DNA of 34,015 nucleotides, taken from an uncultured bacterium (GTDB lineage Bacteria > Cyanobacteriota > Vampirovibrionia > Gastranaerophilales > Gastranaerophilaceae). This document shows, one piece after another, positions 24,861 through 32,800 of the stretch. The position numbers and the translations under genes are program-made. The DNA is taken from positions 1 to 34,015 of the forward strand of contig URXT01000020.1 of assembly GCA_900551915.1 (NCBI GenBank), given 5' to 3'. The notes under the pieces were generated by a model, which saw only the letters and a list, made by a program, of their open reading frames with translations, ran no database searches and had not been told where the DNA came from. Positions within the stretch are counted from its first letter, which is position 1; every line of letters starts with the position of its first letter.

Positions 24861-25505
24861 TTAAATATTAAAACTTTTTCTTGCACCTTCTTCATGGTAG
24901 AAACCGCCTCCGCAGATTGTTTCAATTACTTTCAGCACAAATTCGCGCGGTGCATCCACTTGATTTAAGTAAAATTCGCGGTTGGCAAGGTGTTTGATTT
25001 TCATAATTGAATTCTGATTTTTTTCAGCTGGAACAAACAGAGACGCAACTTCATTATCAAGAAGCCGTACCATTTCTTCATCATGCTCCATAACGCCTTT
25101 CATAATTTCATAATAATTTCCGCGGATTGCCATAATTCTGCCAGAGAAAACATGCTGGCCGTTTTCACGATAAAGCGCCTGCGGCTGGAAGTTGCAGCGG
25201 GTTGTAAAACTTATTTTGTGCCAGAGAATATTTACAATAATAACCGACTTTTGCGGGTCAAGGTCAAGGTAAATATTTTGCGTGGTCACATTTCTGGAGG
25301 CAAAAGCTTCTTTCAGCGTTTCTACTACATCCTGAAGGTTTTCAGCCATACCGTAGAAGATTTCGTTGGTGTTAACAGTTGCGTGCTGATAGTCCAAAAA
25401 CTGTTTGTACATATGGGTTGAAACAAGTCCGACGCGTTCCTGAATGAGTGCCGATTTCCTTAATGAGGTTTCTGAATTATCAAAACTTTCGTAGTTATTA
25501 AGCAA
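24861..25505 (-). CDS. hypothetical protein, 214 residues
   Basis: Not recognised. A soluble alpha/beta-looking protein without a signal peptide or membrane helix. Notable stretches are SALIQERVGLVSTHMYKQFL, IYLDLDPQKSVIIVNILWHK (strand-rich centre), GRIMAIRGNYYEIMKGVMEHD and a C-terminal ICGGGFYHEEG. The start is TTG at 25505, preceded by AAAGGGG at normal spacing. A perfect TTTACGG/CCGTAAA dyad (25528-25545) lies in the short leader, 20-40 bases before the start and just after a TATAAA, so it could be an operator or a stabilising hairpin. Confidence 0.65.
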   Translation of the reverse strand: MLNNYESFDNSETSLRKSALIQERVGLVSTHMYKQFLDYQHATVNTNEIFYGMAENLQDVVETLKEAFASRNVTTQNIYLDLDPQKSVIIVNILWHKISFTTRCNFQPQALYRENGQHVFSGRIMAIRGNYYEIMKGVMEHDEEMVRLLDNEVASLFVPAEKNQNSIMKIKHLANREFYLNQVDAPREFVLKVIETICGGGFYHEEGARKSFNI

Positions 25506-25527
25506 TTTTTGCCCCTTTATTTTTTTG

Positions 25528-25545
25528 TTTACGGATTTCCGTAAA
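25528..25545. repeat. perfect inverted repeat in leader
   Basis: TTTACGG-ATTT-CCGTAAA, seven-base arms. A similar TTACGG-N5-CCGTAA occurs at 14-30. No U-run follows, so it is not a terminator. Confidence 0.5.
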
Positions 25546-25660
25546 ACAATTTATACCATATTTTAATAATAAACATGTACTTATGTAAAGATTATATTTT
25601 TTTTCGTTACAAAATAGAATACGTAAAAGTATCTATTTATTTATTTATAAACTTGAAATT

Positions 25661-26401
25661 TTAGTTTAACTTTTGTGCGATGACCAAAATCGGAGTGTAA
25701 GTGAGAGTTACTTTGTCAAAAGTTTTGGAATATTTGTCACAGAAATCTTTGACGTCTGCAAAAGTCCAATTCTTGCTGCCGAGAGAATTCACGCCGGTAT
25801 TTTTCATGTGATAAAGAAGTTCGAGCGGGGATTTGAACTCCAGAACTTTTTTCATGCTTTCGACTTTAATGATTTTGAAATTCTTGCCGACGATTTCTTT
25901 TAATTCGTCTTCTGATTTGTAATCCAGCGTCAAACCTGTTAATTTGGTAAGTTCGGTGAAGTTTTCGGGTGAAAACGTTGTGAACGCAAGAATTCCGTCT
26001 TTGTTGAGAAACCTTTTGTATTTTTCAAGCACAGCGTCAAGATTTTTGAACCATTGAAACATCGCGTTTGAAATGATTAAATCAAAACCTCCGGAAGGAT
26101 TGATTTTCTGAGCATTTGCGCAGATATAATCGTATTCTGGCAGAATTTTATCCAGATATTTCTTTGATTTTTGAGTTAAATCGTTTGCGGTGTAGGATTT
26201 GTACGAAATCTTTTCAACAAGATTGCGCGTCAAAAGTCCTGTGCCGCAGCCGAGTTCAAGAACTCTGCCAAAATCTTTTTTTATTGCGGCTGTTTCATCT
26301 GCCAGAATTCCGGCAAGAAATTTTTGTACAACAGCGTTTTCGTCATACTTTTCCATACTTTTTTCAAAATGATTTCGGATTTCTTTCGGATTAATCTGCA
26401 T
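25661..26401 (-). CDS. bioC: malonyl-ACP O-methyltransferase BioC
   Basis: A 246-residue SAM-dependent methyltransferase. BioC methylates malonyl-ACP so that fatty-acid synthesis can build the pimeloyl chain for biotin. Seen: HFEKSMEKYDENAVVQKFLA (BioC-type N-terminus), SAM motif I VLELGCGTGLLTRNL, acidic TANDLTQKSKKYLDK, motif FDLIISNAMFQWF (BioC signature N-A-x-x-Q-W) and LLYHMKNTGVNSL. Its start overlaps the bioG end by 11 bases. The adjacent bioG, and bioF nearby, confirm the role. Confidence 0.92.
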   Translation of the reverse strand: MQINPKEIRNHFEKSMEKYDENAVVQKFLAGILADETAAIKKDFGRVLELGCGTGLLTRNLVEKISYKSYTANDLTQKSKKYLDKILPEYDYICANAQKINPSGGFDLIISNAMFQWFKNLDAVLEKYKRFLNKDGILAFTTFSPENFTELTKLTGLTLDYKSEDELKEIVGKNFKIIKVESMKKVLEFKSPLELLYHMKNTGVNSLGSKNWTFADVKDFCDKYSKTFDKVTLTYTPILVIAQKLN

Positions 26402-27056
26402 AATTTATTATTTCGTCCCAGCTTTTGAAATTATAGAACGGAAAGTGTCCGCTTTCAAGTATTTTGTATGGCTCACAGTTTTGCCAGAAGTTAATCTGGT
26501 TTTTGGTTGGAATTATTTTGTCATTTGCGCTGATGAGCGAAAAATCGTAAAATTTTTCATAATCAAATTTTGTGGATTTAATTTTTTCATAAAGCGATTT
26601 TAATTCCTCAACGCGGTTTTCAATTGAGCGGTTGACGGGGGTTTTTGAGTATTTTTCAAATTCTTCTTCTTTTTCAAAAATATTCTGGTAGAATTTTCCT
26701 TCCAAACCTGTTTTTGCATGCCGAAGCGTCAGAAGAAAAGGCTTTTGCGGAATTCCGAACTCATCATCAACCGGAAACGGCGTTCCGTTTATTGCGATTT
26801 TTTTGTCAAAGTCTTTGAACCGGTCTTTCAGCAAATACGCGGCAAAAACCCCCATTGACCAGGTTAAAAGAGTTTTTTTTGTGTATTTTGCAAAAATTTC
26901 TTTCTCCAGCGCACTGATTTCATTGTAGTCGTAAACAAATAAAACATCGGAGCCGCCGCAGTCAAGAAATTCAAACGGGTTTTCGTCAAAGCTCCAGCCT
27001 GCAAAAAAAACTATAAGTCCTGTGTTATTTTGTTTGTTAAGCCAATGATATTTCAT
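26391..27056 (-). CDS. bioG: pimeloyl-ACP methyl ester esterase BioG
   Basis: A 221-residue alpha/beta hydrolase of the BioG (DUF452) family, which removes the methyl ester from pimeloyl-ACP and so closes the BioC cycle. Seen: FFAGWSFDENPFEFL near the N-terminus (oxyanion hole), nucleophile Ser in LLTWSMGVFAAYLL, AINGTPFPVDDEFGIP (family motif), acidic SANDKIIP and catalytic His in LESGHFPFY. A TATAAT ends seven bases before the ATG, so its mRNA may be nearly leaderless. It overlaps bioC by 11 bases. Confidence 0.9.
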   Translation of the reverse strand: MKYHWLNKQNNTGLIVFFAGWSFDENPFEFLDCGGSDVLFVYDYNEISALEKEIFAKYTKKTLLTWSMGVFAAYLLKDRFKDFDKKIAINGTPFPVDDEFGIPQKPFLLTLRHAKTGLEGKFYQNIFEKEEEFEKYSKTPVNRSIENRVEELKSLYEKIKSTKFDYEKFYDFSLISANDKIIPTKNQINFWQNCEPYKILESGHFPFYNFKSWDEIINYAD

Positions 27057-27114
27057 AAATAAAATTATAACATTATCGAAATGTTTTATTTGTAACGAAA
27101 TGTAAAGATAGGTT

Positions 27115-27172
27115 TTGAAATGCCTGAAATCAAGTTATAATCTGCTGTATGGTATGGTATGGTATGGTATGG
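27115..27172 (+). promoter_or_regulatory. promoter with five TATGG repeats at the transcription start
   Basis: TTGAAA (27115-27120), 15 bases, TATAAT (27136-27141), then TATGG five times (27148-27172). The predicted start (~27148) falls on the first repeat. The twin promoter at 22958 has only two repeats. Repeat number could change initiation, RNA stability or a factor's spacing. Confidence 0.6.
27148..27172 (+). repeat. pentanucleotide tandem repeat (TATGG)5
   Basis: Five perfect TATGG units followed by GG. A short sequence repeat of the kind that expands and contracts by slippage. Confidence 0.85.
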
Positions 27173-27248
27173 GGAGAAGTGTAGCAAAAAATATATATGT
27201 CTGGTTTTATTGATAATATAGGTGTAGAATTAGCAGGAAAGGTGGTTT

Positions 27249-27899
27249 ATGAGCATAGGTGCAGTAAACTCAACAGAAAATAAAAATCATACTTTGCGCA
27301 ATACTTTAATCGGTGCAGGTATAGGAACATTAGGTGGTGCCGCTTTCGGGCAGTTTAGCTCGCCTATTCTTAAAGACGGAAAATATACTGACGAATTTAT
27401 TATCCGTTGTACGTGTGAAAATGAAGAAAATATTGATTCGAGGACAAAGAAAGGTATTGTTAAATTTTTTAAAAAGATTTTGAATTTAAAAGAAAAAGAA
27501 AGTTCCAGCATGGATGATTTCCTAACAATCCTGAAATCCACAGATAAAAAGGTCTTTGAGTTTTTAGAGGTGGATACTTCTTTTTTGCGAATGGCATCAA
27601 GTGCAGATGAAGCTGTAAAAGCTAAAGCTTTAAAAAAAATAATTCCAGATATTACTAACTTTAAAAATTCAGTGCTTGATTGCCACGCTTATGTGGATAA
27701 ATTATATGATAGAAGCTCTAAATCTTTTAAAACTCTTGCAGAAAATTCAGATCTTGAAGACGACATGAAAATTGCTAAAAAAGTCTTTGGTGAAATGAAG
27801 AGTGAGCGCATCGGCAAGTTCGGCGCAATTGGTCTTTTGGCTGGCGGTTTAGGTGCCTGGGCGTGTTCACAATTTACTAAATCGAAAGCTAATGACTAA
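27249..27899 (+). CDS. hypothetical protein with terminal glycine-zipper segments
   Basis: A 216-residue protein, not recognised. It has two Gly-rich hydrophobic segments, LIGAGIGTLGGAAFG (residues ~19-35) and FGAIGLLAGGLGAWACS (~190-207). They flank a charged helical core (KKGIVKFFKKILNLKEKE; EAVKAKALKKIIPDI; KIAKKVFGEMKSER). Such paired glycine zippers suggest membrane insertion or oligomer formation. GGAAAGGTGG precedes the ATG. It lies on the opposite strand between bioF and bioG, breaking the biotin cluster, and is driven by the TATGG-repeat promoter, which it shares with the broken EF-hand gene. This suggests an accessory, surface- or host-related gene under switchable control. Confidence 0.65.
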   Translation: MSIGAVNSTENKNHTLRNTLIGAGIGTLGGAAFGQFSSPILKDGKYTDEFIIRCTCENEENIDSRTKKGIVKFFKKILNLKEKESSSMDDFLTILKSTDKKVFEFLEVDTSFLRMASSADEAVKAKALKKIIPDITNFKNSVLDCHAYVDKLYDRSSKSFKTLAENSDLEDDMKIAKKVFGEMKSERIGKFGAIGLLAGGLGAWACSQFTKSKAND

Positions 27900-27966
27900 A
27901 AGATATTTCAGATGAAAATACGCTCCAAAAATTGATGTGGAGGAAGGCTTGCAATATAAGTAAAGG

Positions 27967-29097
27967 TTAAGCCGTCAAATACTGAGAAAGAAGCGTAGTT
28001 AGATTTTTCAAATCATCATCTTCAATGTCTGTTGTGAGTGATAATCTTAAGCGCGACGTGCCTTCGGGTACGGTTGGAGGCCTTATCGGAAGTGTGAAAT
28101 ATCCTGCATCAAAAAGCCGCCTGCAAATTGCTTCGGTTTCGGCGTTTCCGCCAATTATCACCGGAATGATGTGACTTTCGCTTCCGAGTTTTCTGCCGAG
28201 CGTTAGCATTTTTTGCCGTTTTGCAAAAGTCTCGGAAAGTTTGTTTTCAATAATCCATTTCGAAAACGCAATTGTGATTGGCGGCAGAGCTGTTGAAAAT
28301 ATGAACGAACGGGCTTTATTTGTCAAAAATTCGATTAATATTTTGCTTGCGACAGCGAAAGCGCCCATTGAACCGATGGATTTGCCGAAAGTACCGACAA
28401 GCAAATCGATTTCCGGTAATATTTCAAGTTCTTCGCAGACACCGCAGCCTTTTTCGCCAAAAACTCCAAATGCGTGCGCTTCATCAACCATCAAGAGACA
28501 ATTGTATTTATTCTTAAGTTCAACAAGCTTTTTCAAGTCTGCAATATCGCCGTCCATTGAAAAAACGCTTTCTGTCACGATTATTGCGTTGTTAAAATTT
28601 CCGCGCTCGCGTATCAAAAGCCTTTCGAGCCTTTCCATGTCGTTATGTGCATATCTGAAGAATTTGCCCGCAGAAAGTCTCATTCCGTCAATGATGCTGG
28701 CATGGTTAAGCTTGTCGGAAAATATCACATCGCCTTTTTCTGCAATTGAACTCGTAATTCCGACATTTGCATGGTAGCCGCTGTTGAACAAAAGCGCTTT
28801 TTCTTTTTTGAAAAGTCTGCAAAGAGTGTTTTCAAGTTCTTTATAAACCGGCAAAGTTCCGGTAAGAAGCCTTGCGCTTGCGCTCCCGAACCCGAAGCGG
28901 CTACTTGCAAATTCCAAAAATTCTTTTGTAATATTTTCGTCGTCTGCAAATCCCAAATAGTTATTTGAAGAGAGATTCAGAAGTTTTTTGCCGTCAAAAT
29001 ATATAAACTTCCCTTCTTTTGTCTCAAAATCCTTAATATTTCGAAAATGTGAATGTTGTTTTAAATTATTTAATATTTCATCATAATTTTCATACAT
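27967..29097 (-). CDS. bioF: 8-amino-7-oxononanoate synthase BioF
   Basis: A 376-residue PLP enzyme joining pimeloyl-ACP (or -CoA) and alanine in biotin synthesis. Seen: LNLSSNNYLGF, GFGSASARLLTGT (substrate-binding loop), LFNSGYHANVG, FSDKLNHASIIDGMRLS with the PLP-stacking His, MVDEAHAFGVFGEKGCG with the PLP-binding Asp, GTFGKSIGSMGAF with the Schiff-base Lys, and a C-terminal PPTVPEGTSRLRLSLT. Length is typical. The TAATAT -10 ends six bases before the ATG, predicting a leaderless mRNA. bioA, bioD and bioB are not in the window. Confidence 0.95.
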   Translation of the reverse strand: MYENYDEILNNLKQHSHFRNIKDFETKEGKFIYFDGKKLLNLSSNNYLGFADDENITKEFLEFASSRFGFGSASARLLTGTLPVYKELENTLCRLFKKEKALLFNSGYHANVGITSSIAEKGDVIFSDKLNHASIIDGMRLSAGKFFRYAHNDMERLERLLIRERGNFNNAIIVTESVFSMDGDIADLKKLVELKNKYNCLLMVDEAHAFGVFGEKGCGVCEELEILPEIDLLVGTFGKSIGSMGAFAVASKILIEFLTNKARSFIFSTALPPITIAFSKWIIENKLSETFAKRQKMLTLGRKLGSESHIIPVIIGGNAETEAICRRLFDAGYFTLPIRPPTVPEGTSRLRLSLTTDIEDDDLKNLTTLLSQYLTA

Positions 29098-29103
29098 AAG
29101 CCA

Positions 29104-29132
29104 ATATTATTCCAAACAAAAGGCGTTGTCTA
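29104..29132 (-). promoter_or_regulatory. bioF promoter, predicted leaderless start
   Basis: On the minus strand TAGACA (29132-29127), 17 bases, TAATAT (29109-29104), then TGGCTT and the ATG. The predicted first transcribed base is the A of the start codon; no ribosome binding site is present. Confidence 0.5.
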
Positions 29133-29238
29133 ATTTTGTGTTTTGTAAAGAAGTGTTAATAAATTTAATTTTGCTGAAATTTGGAGATTTAAAATTTCTT
29201 TATATATTCAAGAGAGTATAAAAAGAGAGGCTTTAATT

Positions 29239-30691
29239 ATGGTTGACATTAACGGCGATTACAGTTTAAAACTAAAAGGTATTCAAACCCAAAAAGGTCA
29301 AAATTCCTCTAATGGCATAAAAAAAGCCAATCAAGATTCTCGTATGAGCATGAATGGCAGTATTTTCGCACCTTCCCGGGGGGGGGGGGCAACCGAATAA
29401 TGCTTCCTCAAAGGTAAATTCGTATGAGGATTTAGCGAGTTCGAAAAATGTTTCTAAGGGGAAAGAAACTGCAGCTAATGCTAAAGAGCAGGCTTCAAGC
29501 AGTAGTTCCAGCATGAAAAGCTTTATGAGCAATGCAGCAAATTATCTTCAAGATGCGCTTTCTGCTGACAAACAGGGTGCAAGCATTAAGAAAACGCTGG
29601 ATAAGGACACAAAAGCTCTTAATAAAGATTTAAAAGCATATACAAAAGAAATGCAGGTTCAAAATAAAGCTCAGGCAGAAGTTGACGCAAAAATCGCTGA
29701 AAACGATGCTCAAGCAGCCTCTATTCAGCAAAGGCTTGAATCTGCAGTTCAACAGCGAAATTCACTTGGCTCAAATGCCGGGTTTATGGGTGACGGGACC
29801 AGTGATATTAATGGTTTGACAGCCGAACTGGAAAGTCTTGGTGTTTCTCAAACAACTTTGCAAGCTTCAAATCAGACCTCAATGAAGACTGTAAATAAGG
29901 CTTACAAAACAATGAGCAAGTCGTCAAAAAATCTTCAAAAAAGTTCTGCAAATATGCATAAAGTGACTACAAACGCTATTAGTTATAATACAAAAGCTCA
30001 GTCTTCTACTGCTGATGGTATCAAAAAATCACAAAATATTACAATGGCGGGCAGTATAACGACCACTGTTGGGTCCGGTTTAACTACAACAGGCCAAATG
30101 TTATCTTCCAATCCATATACAGCGGCTGCCGGCCAAGTACTTACTTATGCCGGAATTGGAACAACAACTGCCGGTGGAACAATGACGGCTGTCGGAACAA
30201 AAGGCCAAAATACAGGAAATCAAACAATGAGCGGCTTAACAACCGCAGCAGCAAGTTTGAACTCTGCAAGCAAATCTTCAACCGCTGCAACTAAAGCTGC
30301 TAAAACCGCAACTAAGCAGTCGAACTCAACCAACAAACAAACACAAACTATGATTCAACAGCGAAATGAACGTTTGGCAAACGGAGAAGCTCTAATTCAA
30401 CAGCAGAGAGCTGCAGTGCAAAATGCGGCATTGTCTACTCCGTTAAGCTCTAATTCAAATTCATCTGAAATTTCTCAAAATCAATCGGGAGAAAACAACT
30501 CAGGATTAACACTGGGAACATCAAAGTCAGTCATAAATGCTTACAAAGATAACATGGGCAGTTATGGGAAATCTAATTCTCTTGATAAAAAAGAACCGCC
30601 GAAGCAGCCCAGATTAGGAGTGTCTTCTCCTGCTTCCGGAAACGATGACGAGCAGAAGAAAAAACTTAATGCTTTTCAGATGAAAAAATAA
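29239..30691 (+). CDS. Ser/Thr/Gln-rich coiled-coil protein, interrupted at a G12 tract (phase-variable candidate)
   Basis: The reading frame begins at ATG 29239 (AAGAGAGG before it) and runs MVDINGDYSLKLKG... for 47 codons into a run of 12 G (29378-29389). With 12 G it stops at 29398-29400 (53 residues). With 11 G it would join the long frame that begins CAA at 29390 and give a 483-residue protein. The long part has Lys/Gln/Ala-rich helices (residues ~110-180), Ser/Thr-rich helical stretches, a Gly/Thr/Ala hydrophobic centre (~267-319), another helix and a disordered Ser/Asn/Pro tail. An out-of-frame ATG at 29354 opens the long frame but lacks a ribosome binding site. The layout recalls secreted or translocator-like proteins; no family recognised. 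A sequencing error in the G-run is the rival explanation. Confidence 0.65.
29378..29389 (+). repeat. poly-G tract (12 G) inside coding sequence
   Basis: Twelve consecutive G in an A/T-rich gene, the kind of homopolymer that slips during replication. Removing one G restores a 483-codon frame. Confidence 0.9.
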
Positions 30692-30807
30692 TTTAAGTTT
30701 ACCGATTTTTTAATCTCCTGCTTTTTGCGGATTGTTCTTCTGTTTAAAATAATGTACAATTGGGAATGAAAGATATATGCAGATATGCAGCAACAGGAGA
30801 GTAAGCG

Positions 30808-31497
30808 TTGTCAGAGTTTGCGGTTGGTAACATTTGTAAGAGTAAATTTTTCAAAGGAATTTCCTTATTGGAATTTATTTTGACCATGGGAATTATCGGT
30901 GTTGTTGCATCTTTGACATATACTAGTCTTCAGCAGCGTGCTGAAGAACAGAAAAGTATTGCTGCGATTAGAAAGATTTATTCAGTTCTCTCTCAGGTCA
31001 CACTGTTTGTTATAAAAGACCATGATTCGTCTGTTAACTGGGATTTGGAAGGGTATTCGCATGAAGCTTCTGAAAAAGCTTTTAATTATTACAAACCATA
31101 TTTCAGAACACTGCGTGTTTGTGCGAATGATGCCGGCTGCTGGCGTTATCCGTCGTGGTTTTTGAGCGGCAGGCCTTATCTTAAAGAAACCGAGTTTTAT
31201 AATTACATGTTTACGCTTGCAGACGGCATGAATGTAATTATTAACGTTTATCCTCCGGAAGTTGTAATAAGAGATTTCGGAGTTAACGTTGACAGACCGA
31301 CAGTTGTATTTCTTGCGGATTTGAACGGTGATAACCCGCCAAACACAATGGGAAAAGATATTTTTGCGTTTGTCTTGAAAGAAGATGTTATTGTCCCGAG
31401 CGGCATGGATGATTCATACACCTGTAATGTGAAAAGTACGGGCTTAACTTGTACTTCAAGAGTTATCAACGATAATTACGAGTTCAAATACTTCTAA
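30808..31497 (+). CDS. type IV pilin-like / pseudopilin protein
   Basis: A 229-residue protein. A 17-residue leader ends FFKG, then ISLLEFILTMGIIGVVAS: prepilin cleavage after Gly, Glu at +5, hydrophobic helix. Its periplasmic domain shares with the 18729 pseudopilin a Cys pair after PYFRTLRVC (CANDAGC), DLNGDNPPNTMGKDIFAF near the C-terminus, and a distal Cys pair (CNVKSTGLTC). The D-x-N-G...P-N-x-x-G-K-D-I-F element may form a metal site like that of GspG-type pseudopilins (inference). The start is TTG at 30808, supported by AGGAGA seven bases before. Its stop is only four bases from the convergent response-regulator stop. Confidence 0.83.
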   Translation: MSEFAVGNICKSKFFKGISLLEFILTMGIIGVVASLTYTSLQQRAEEQKSIAAIRKIYSVLSQVTLFVIKDHDSSVNWDLEGYSHEASEKAFNYYKPYFRTLRVCANDAGCWRYPSWFLSGRPYLKETEFYNYMFTLADGMNVIINVYPPEVVIRDFGVNVDRPTVVFLADLNGDNPPNTMGKDIFAFVLKEDVIVPSGMDDSYTCNVKSTGLTCTSRVINDNYEFKYF

Positions 31498-31501
31498 GTA
31501 A

Positions 31502-32800
31502 TTACCTGAAATTAACCTCATCAACAAAAAATTTAACCCATTTGATAAGATTTGAAAGTTCGTAGGGTTTTGGCAGATATAAGTCGGCGCCGCAATTTAG
31601 AATAAGTTCTTTGTCATGAAGAATTGAAGTTACAATCAGTTTTGTGCCTGAAAATTCCGAATTCTGGCGTAAAGTTTTGCATAAATCTAGACCTTTCAAA
31701 CTGTCTGCGCTTCCGGCATCAAGGATTATTACTGCCGGCTGTTCACTGACCTCTTCAAATACGGAAGCTGTTAAAACCTCATATCCCTGAAGTTCAAGTA
31801 TGGTTTTGAGCAAAATATTCATAGCCTCATCAGGCTCGATTATCACAATTTTATTATTATATGCTTTTTCTTCAACTGCATTTTGTCCGGAGATTTTAGC
31901 CCGCTCAATCAGGTAATTTGACCTGTCTGGAAGGTTTGCAAGGTCGTGAATGCTGATTAACGAGGCAAAAAGCTGTTTTGTATCGCTAAACCGTTGAAAC
32001 TCATTGGTAACTATTCCGATTGTCGTGTGCACGAAGTTTGAACGTCTTCCGGCAAGCTCATCTCCGTTCATAATTATATAACCGCGCTCCCTGTCTTGCA
32101 GTGAATAGAATTTTTTCGCAACTGCGTCAAACGCAAAAACTAAAAAGTTTGCGATTTTTTCTGCTTTCAAAGGATTTGTGATAATCAAAAACTCATTTTC
32201 TGAAATTCCGCCTAAATAATCATCTTCATTTAACGAAGACTGCATAATCGCGCAATATGTCTGAATAAGTTTGTCTGATGCAAGTTCCGTGTAATTTTCG
32301 CGGTAATTTTTAAAGTTTTCAATGCTGATGTAAAGGCAGCCCCACTGTTCTTTTGCTGTCAAAATCCTTTTTAAAGCCCGCATTGAGTAGTTTTTATTCG
32401 GCAAAAGCCTTTTTGCATCAAGGTTTGATTCAAATTCGCGTCTGAGATGTGCTTTCATACGCATTGTGAACTCTTCATTGTTAACAGGTTCGCTCAAAAA
32501 GTCGTCAGCTCCGCAAGATAAAACATTTAATCTGTCTTGAAGTTCGGCCGATTTGGAAAGCGCAACAATTACAGGACGCATGTTATAAGTAAGCGCTCTG
32601 ATTTTTTTGCAAAAGTCTCCCAAATCTTCGTCAATGCTGTCTGATACAATAATTAAATCAGGCTCTTTATCTTGTATCAGTTTCATTGAAGAAATCAGGT
32701 TTTTGCTGATAATTACTGACGAAAGCTCATTCTCAAGCAGTTTTTTATATTTGACCGAAAGCTCGCGGCGTTTGTCTATAATTAATGTTACAGATTGCAT
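31502..32800 (-). CDS. response regulator with REC - degenerate GGDEF - REC layout
   Basis: A 432-residue protein. Residues ~1-120 are a receiver-like domain with poor key residues (one Asp in LIIDKRR where two acidic residues are usual, IVSDSIDEDLG at the phospho-site, SEP for the usual T/S-K-P). Residues ~135-300 are a diguanylate-cyclase-like domain (WGCLYISIENFKNYRENY) whose GGDEF motif reads GGISENEF, so synthesis of c-di-GMP is unlikely. Residues ~315-430 are a receiver with intact features: IIEPDE, phospho-Asp in VIILDAGSAD, Lys in YLPKPYEL. Overlaps the upstream histidine kinase by 13 bases and is surely its partner. It probably works by protein contact, since no DNA-binding domain is present. 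Confidence 0.85.
   Translation of the reverse strand: MQSVTLIIDKRRELSVKYKKLLENELSSVIISKNLISSMKLIQDKEPDLIIVSDSIDEDLGDFCKKIRALTYNMRPVIVALSKSAELQDRLNVLSCGADDFLSEPVNNEEFTMRMKAHLRREFESNLDAKRLLPNKNYSMRALKRILTAKEQWGCLYISIENFKNYRENYTELASDKLIQTYCAIMQSSLNEDDYLGGISENEFLIITNPLKAEKIANFLVFAFDAVAKKFYSLQDRERGYIIMNGDELAGRRSNFVHTTIGIVTNEFQRFSDTKQLFASLISIHDLANLPDRSNYLIERAKISGQNAVEEKAYNNKIVIIEPDEAMNILLKTILELQGYEVLTASVFEEVSEQPAVIILDAGSADSLKGLDLCKTLRQNSEFSGTKLIVTSILHDKELILNCGADLYLPKPYELSNLIKWVKFFVDEVNFR

Noticed and set aside
28241..28777. 178-codon plus-strand frame opposite bioF
   Set aside because: Antisense shadow of a well-conserved enzyme; no ribosome binding site and no recognisable protein.
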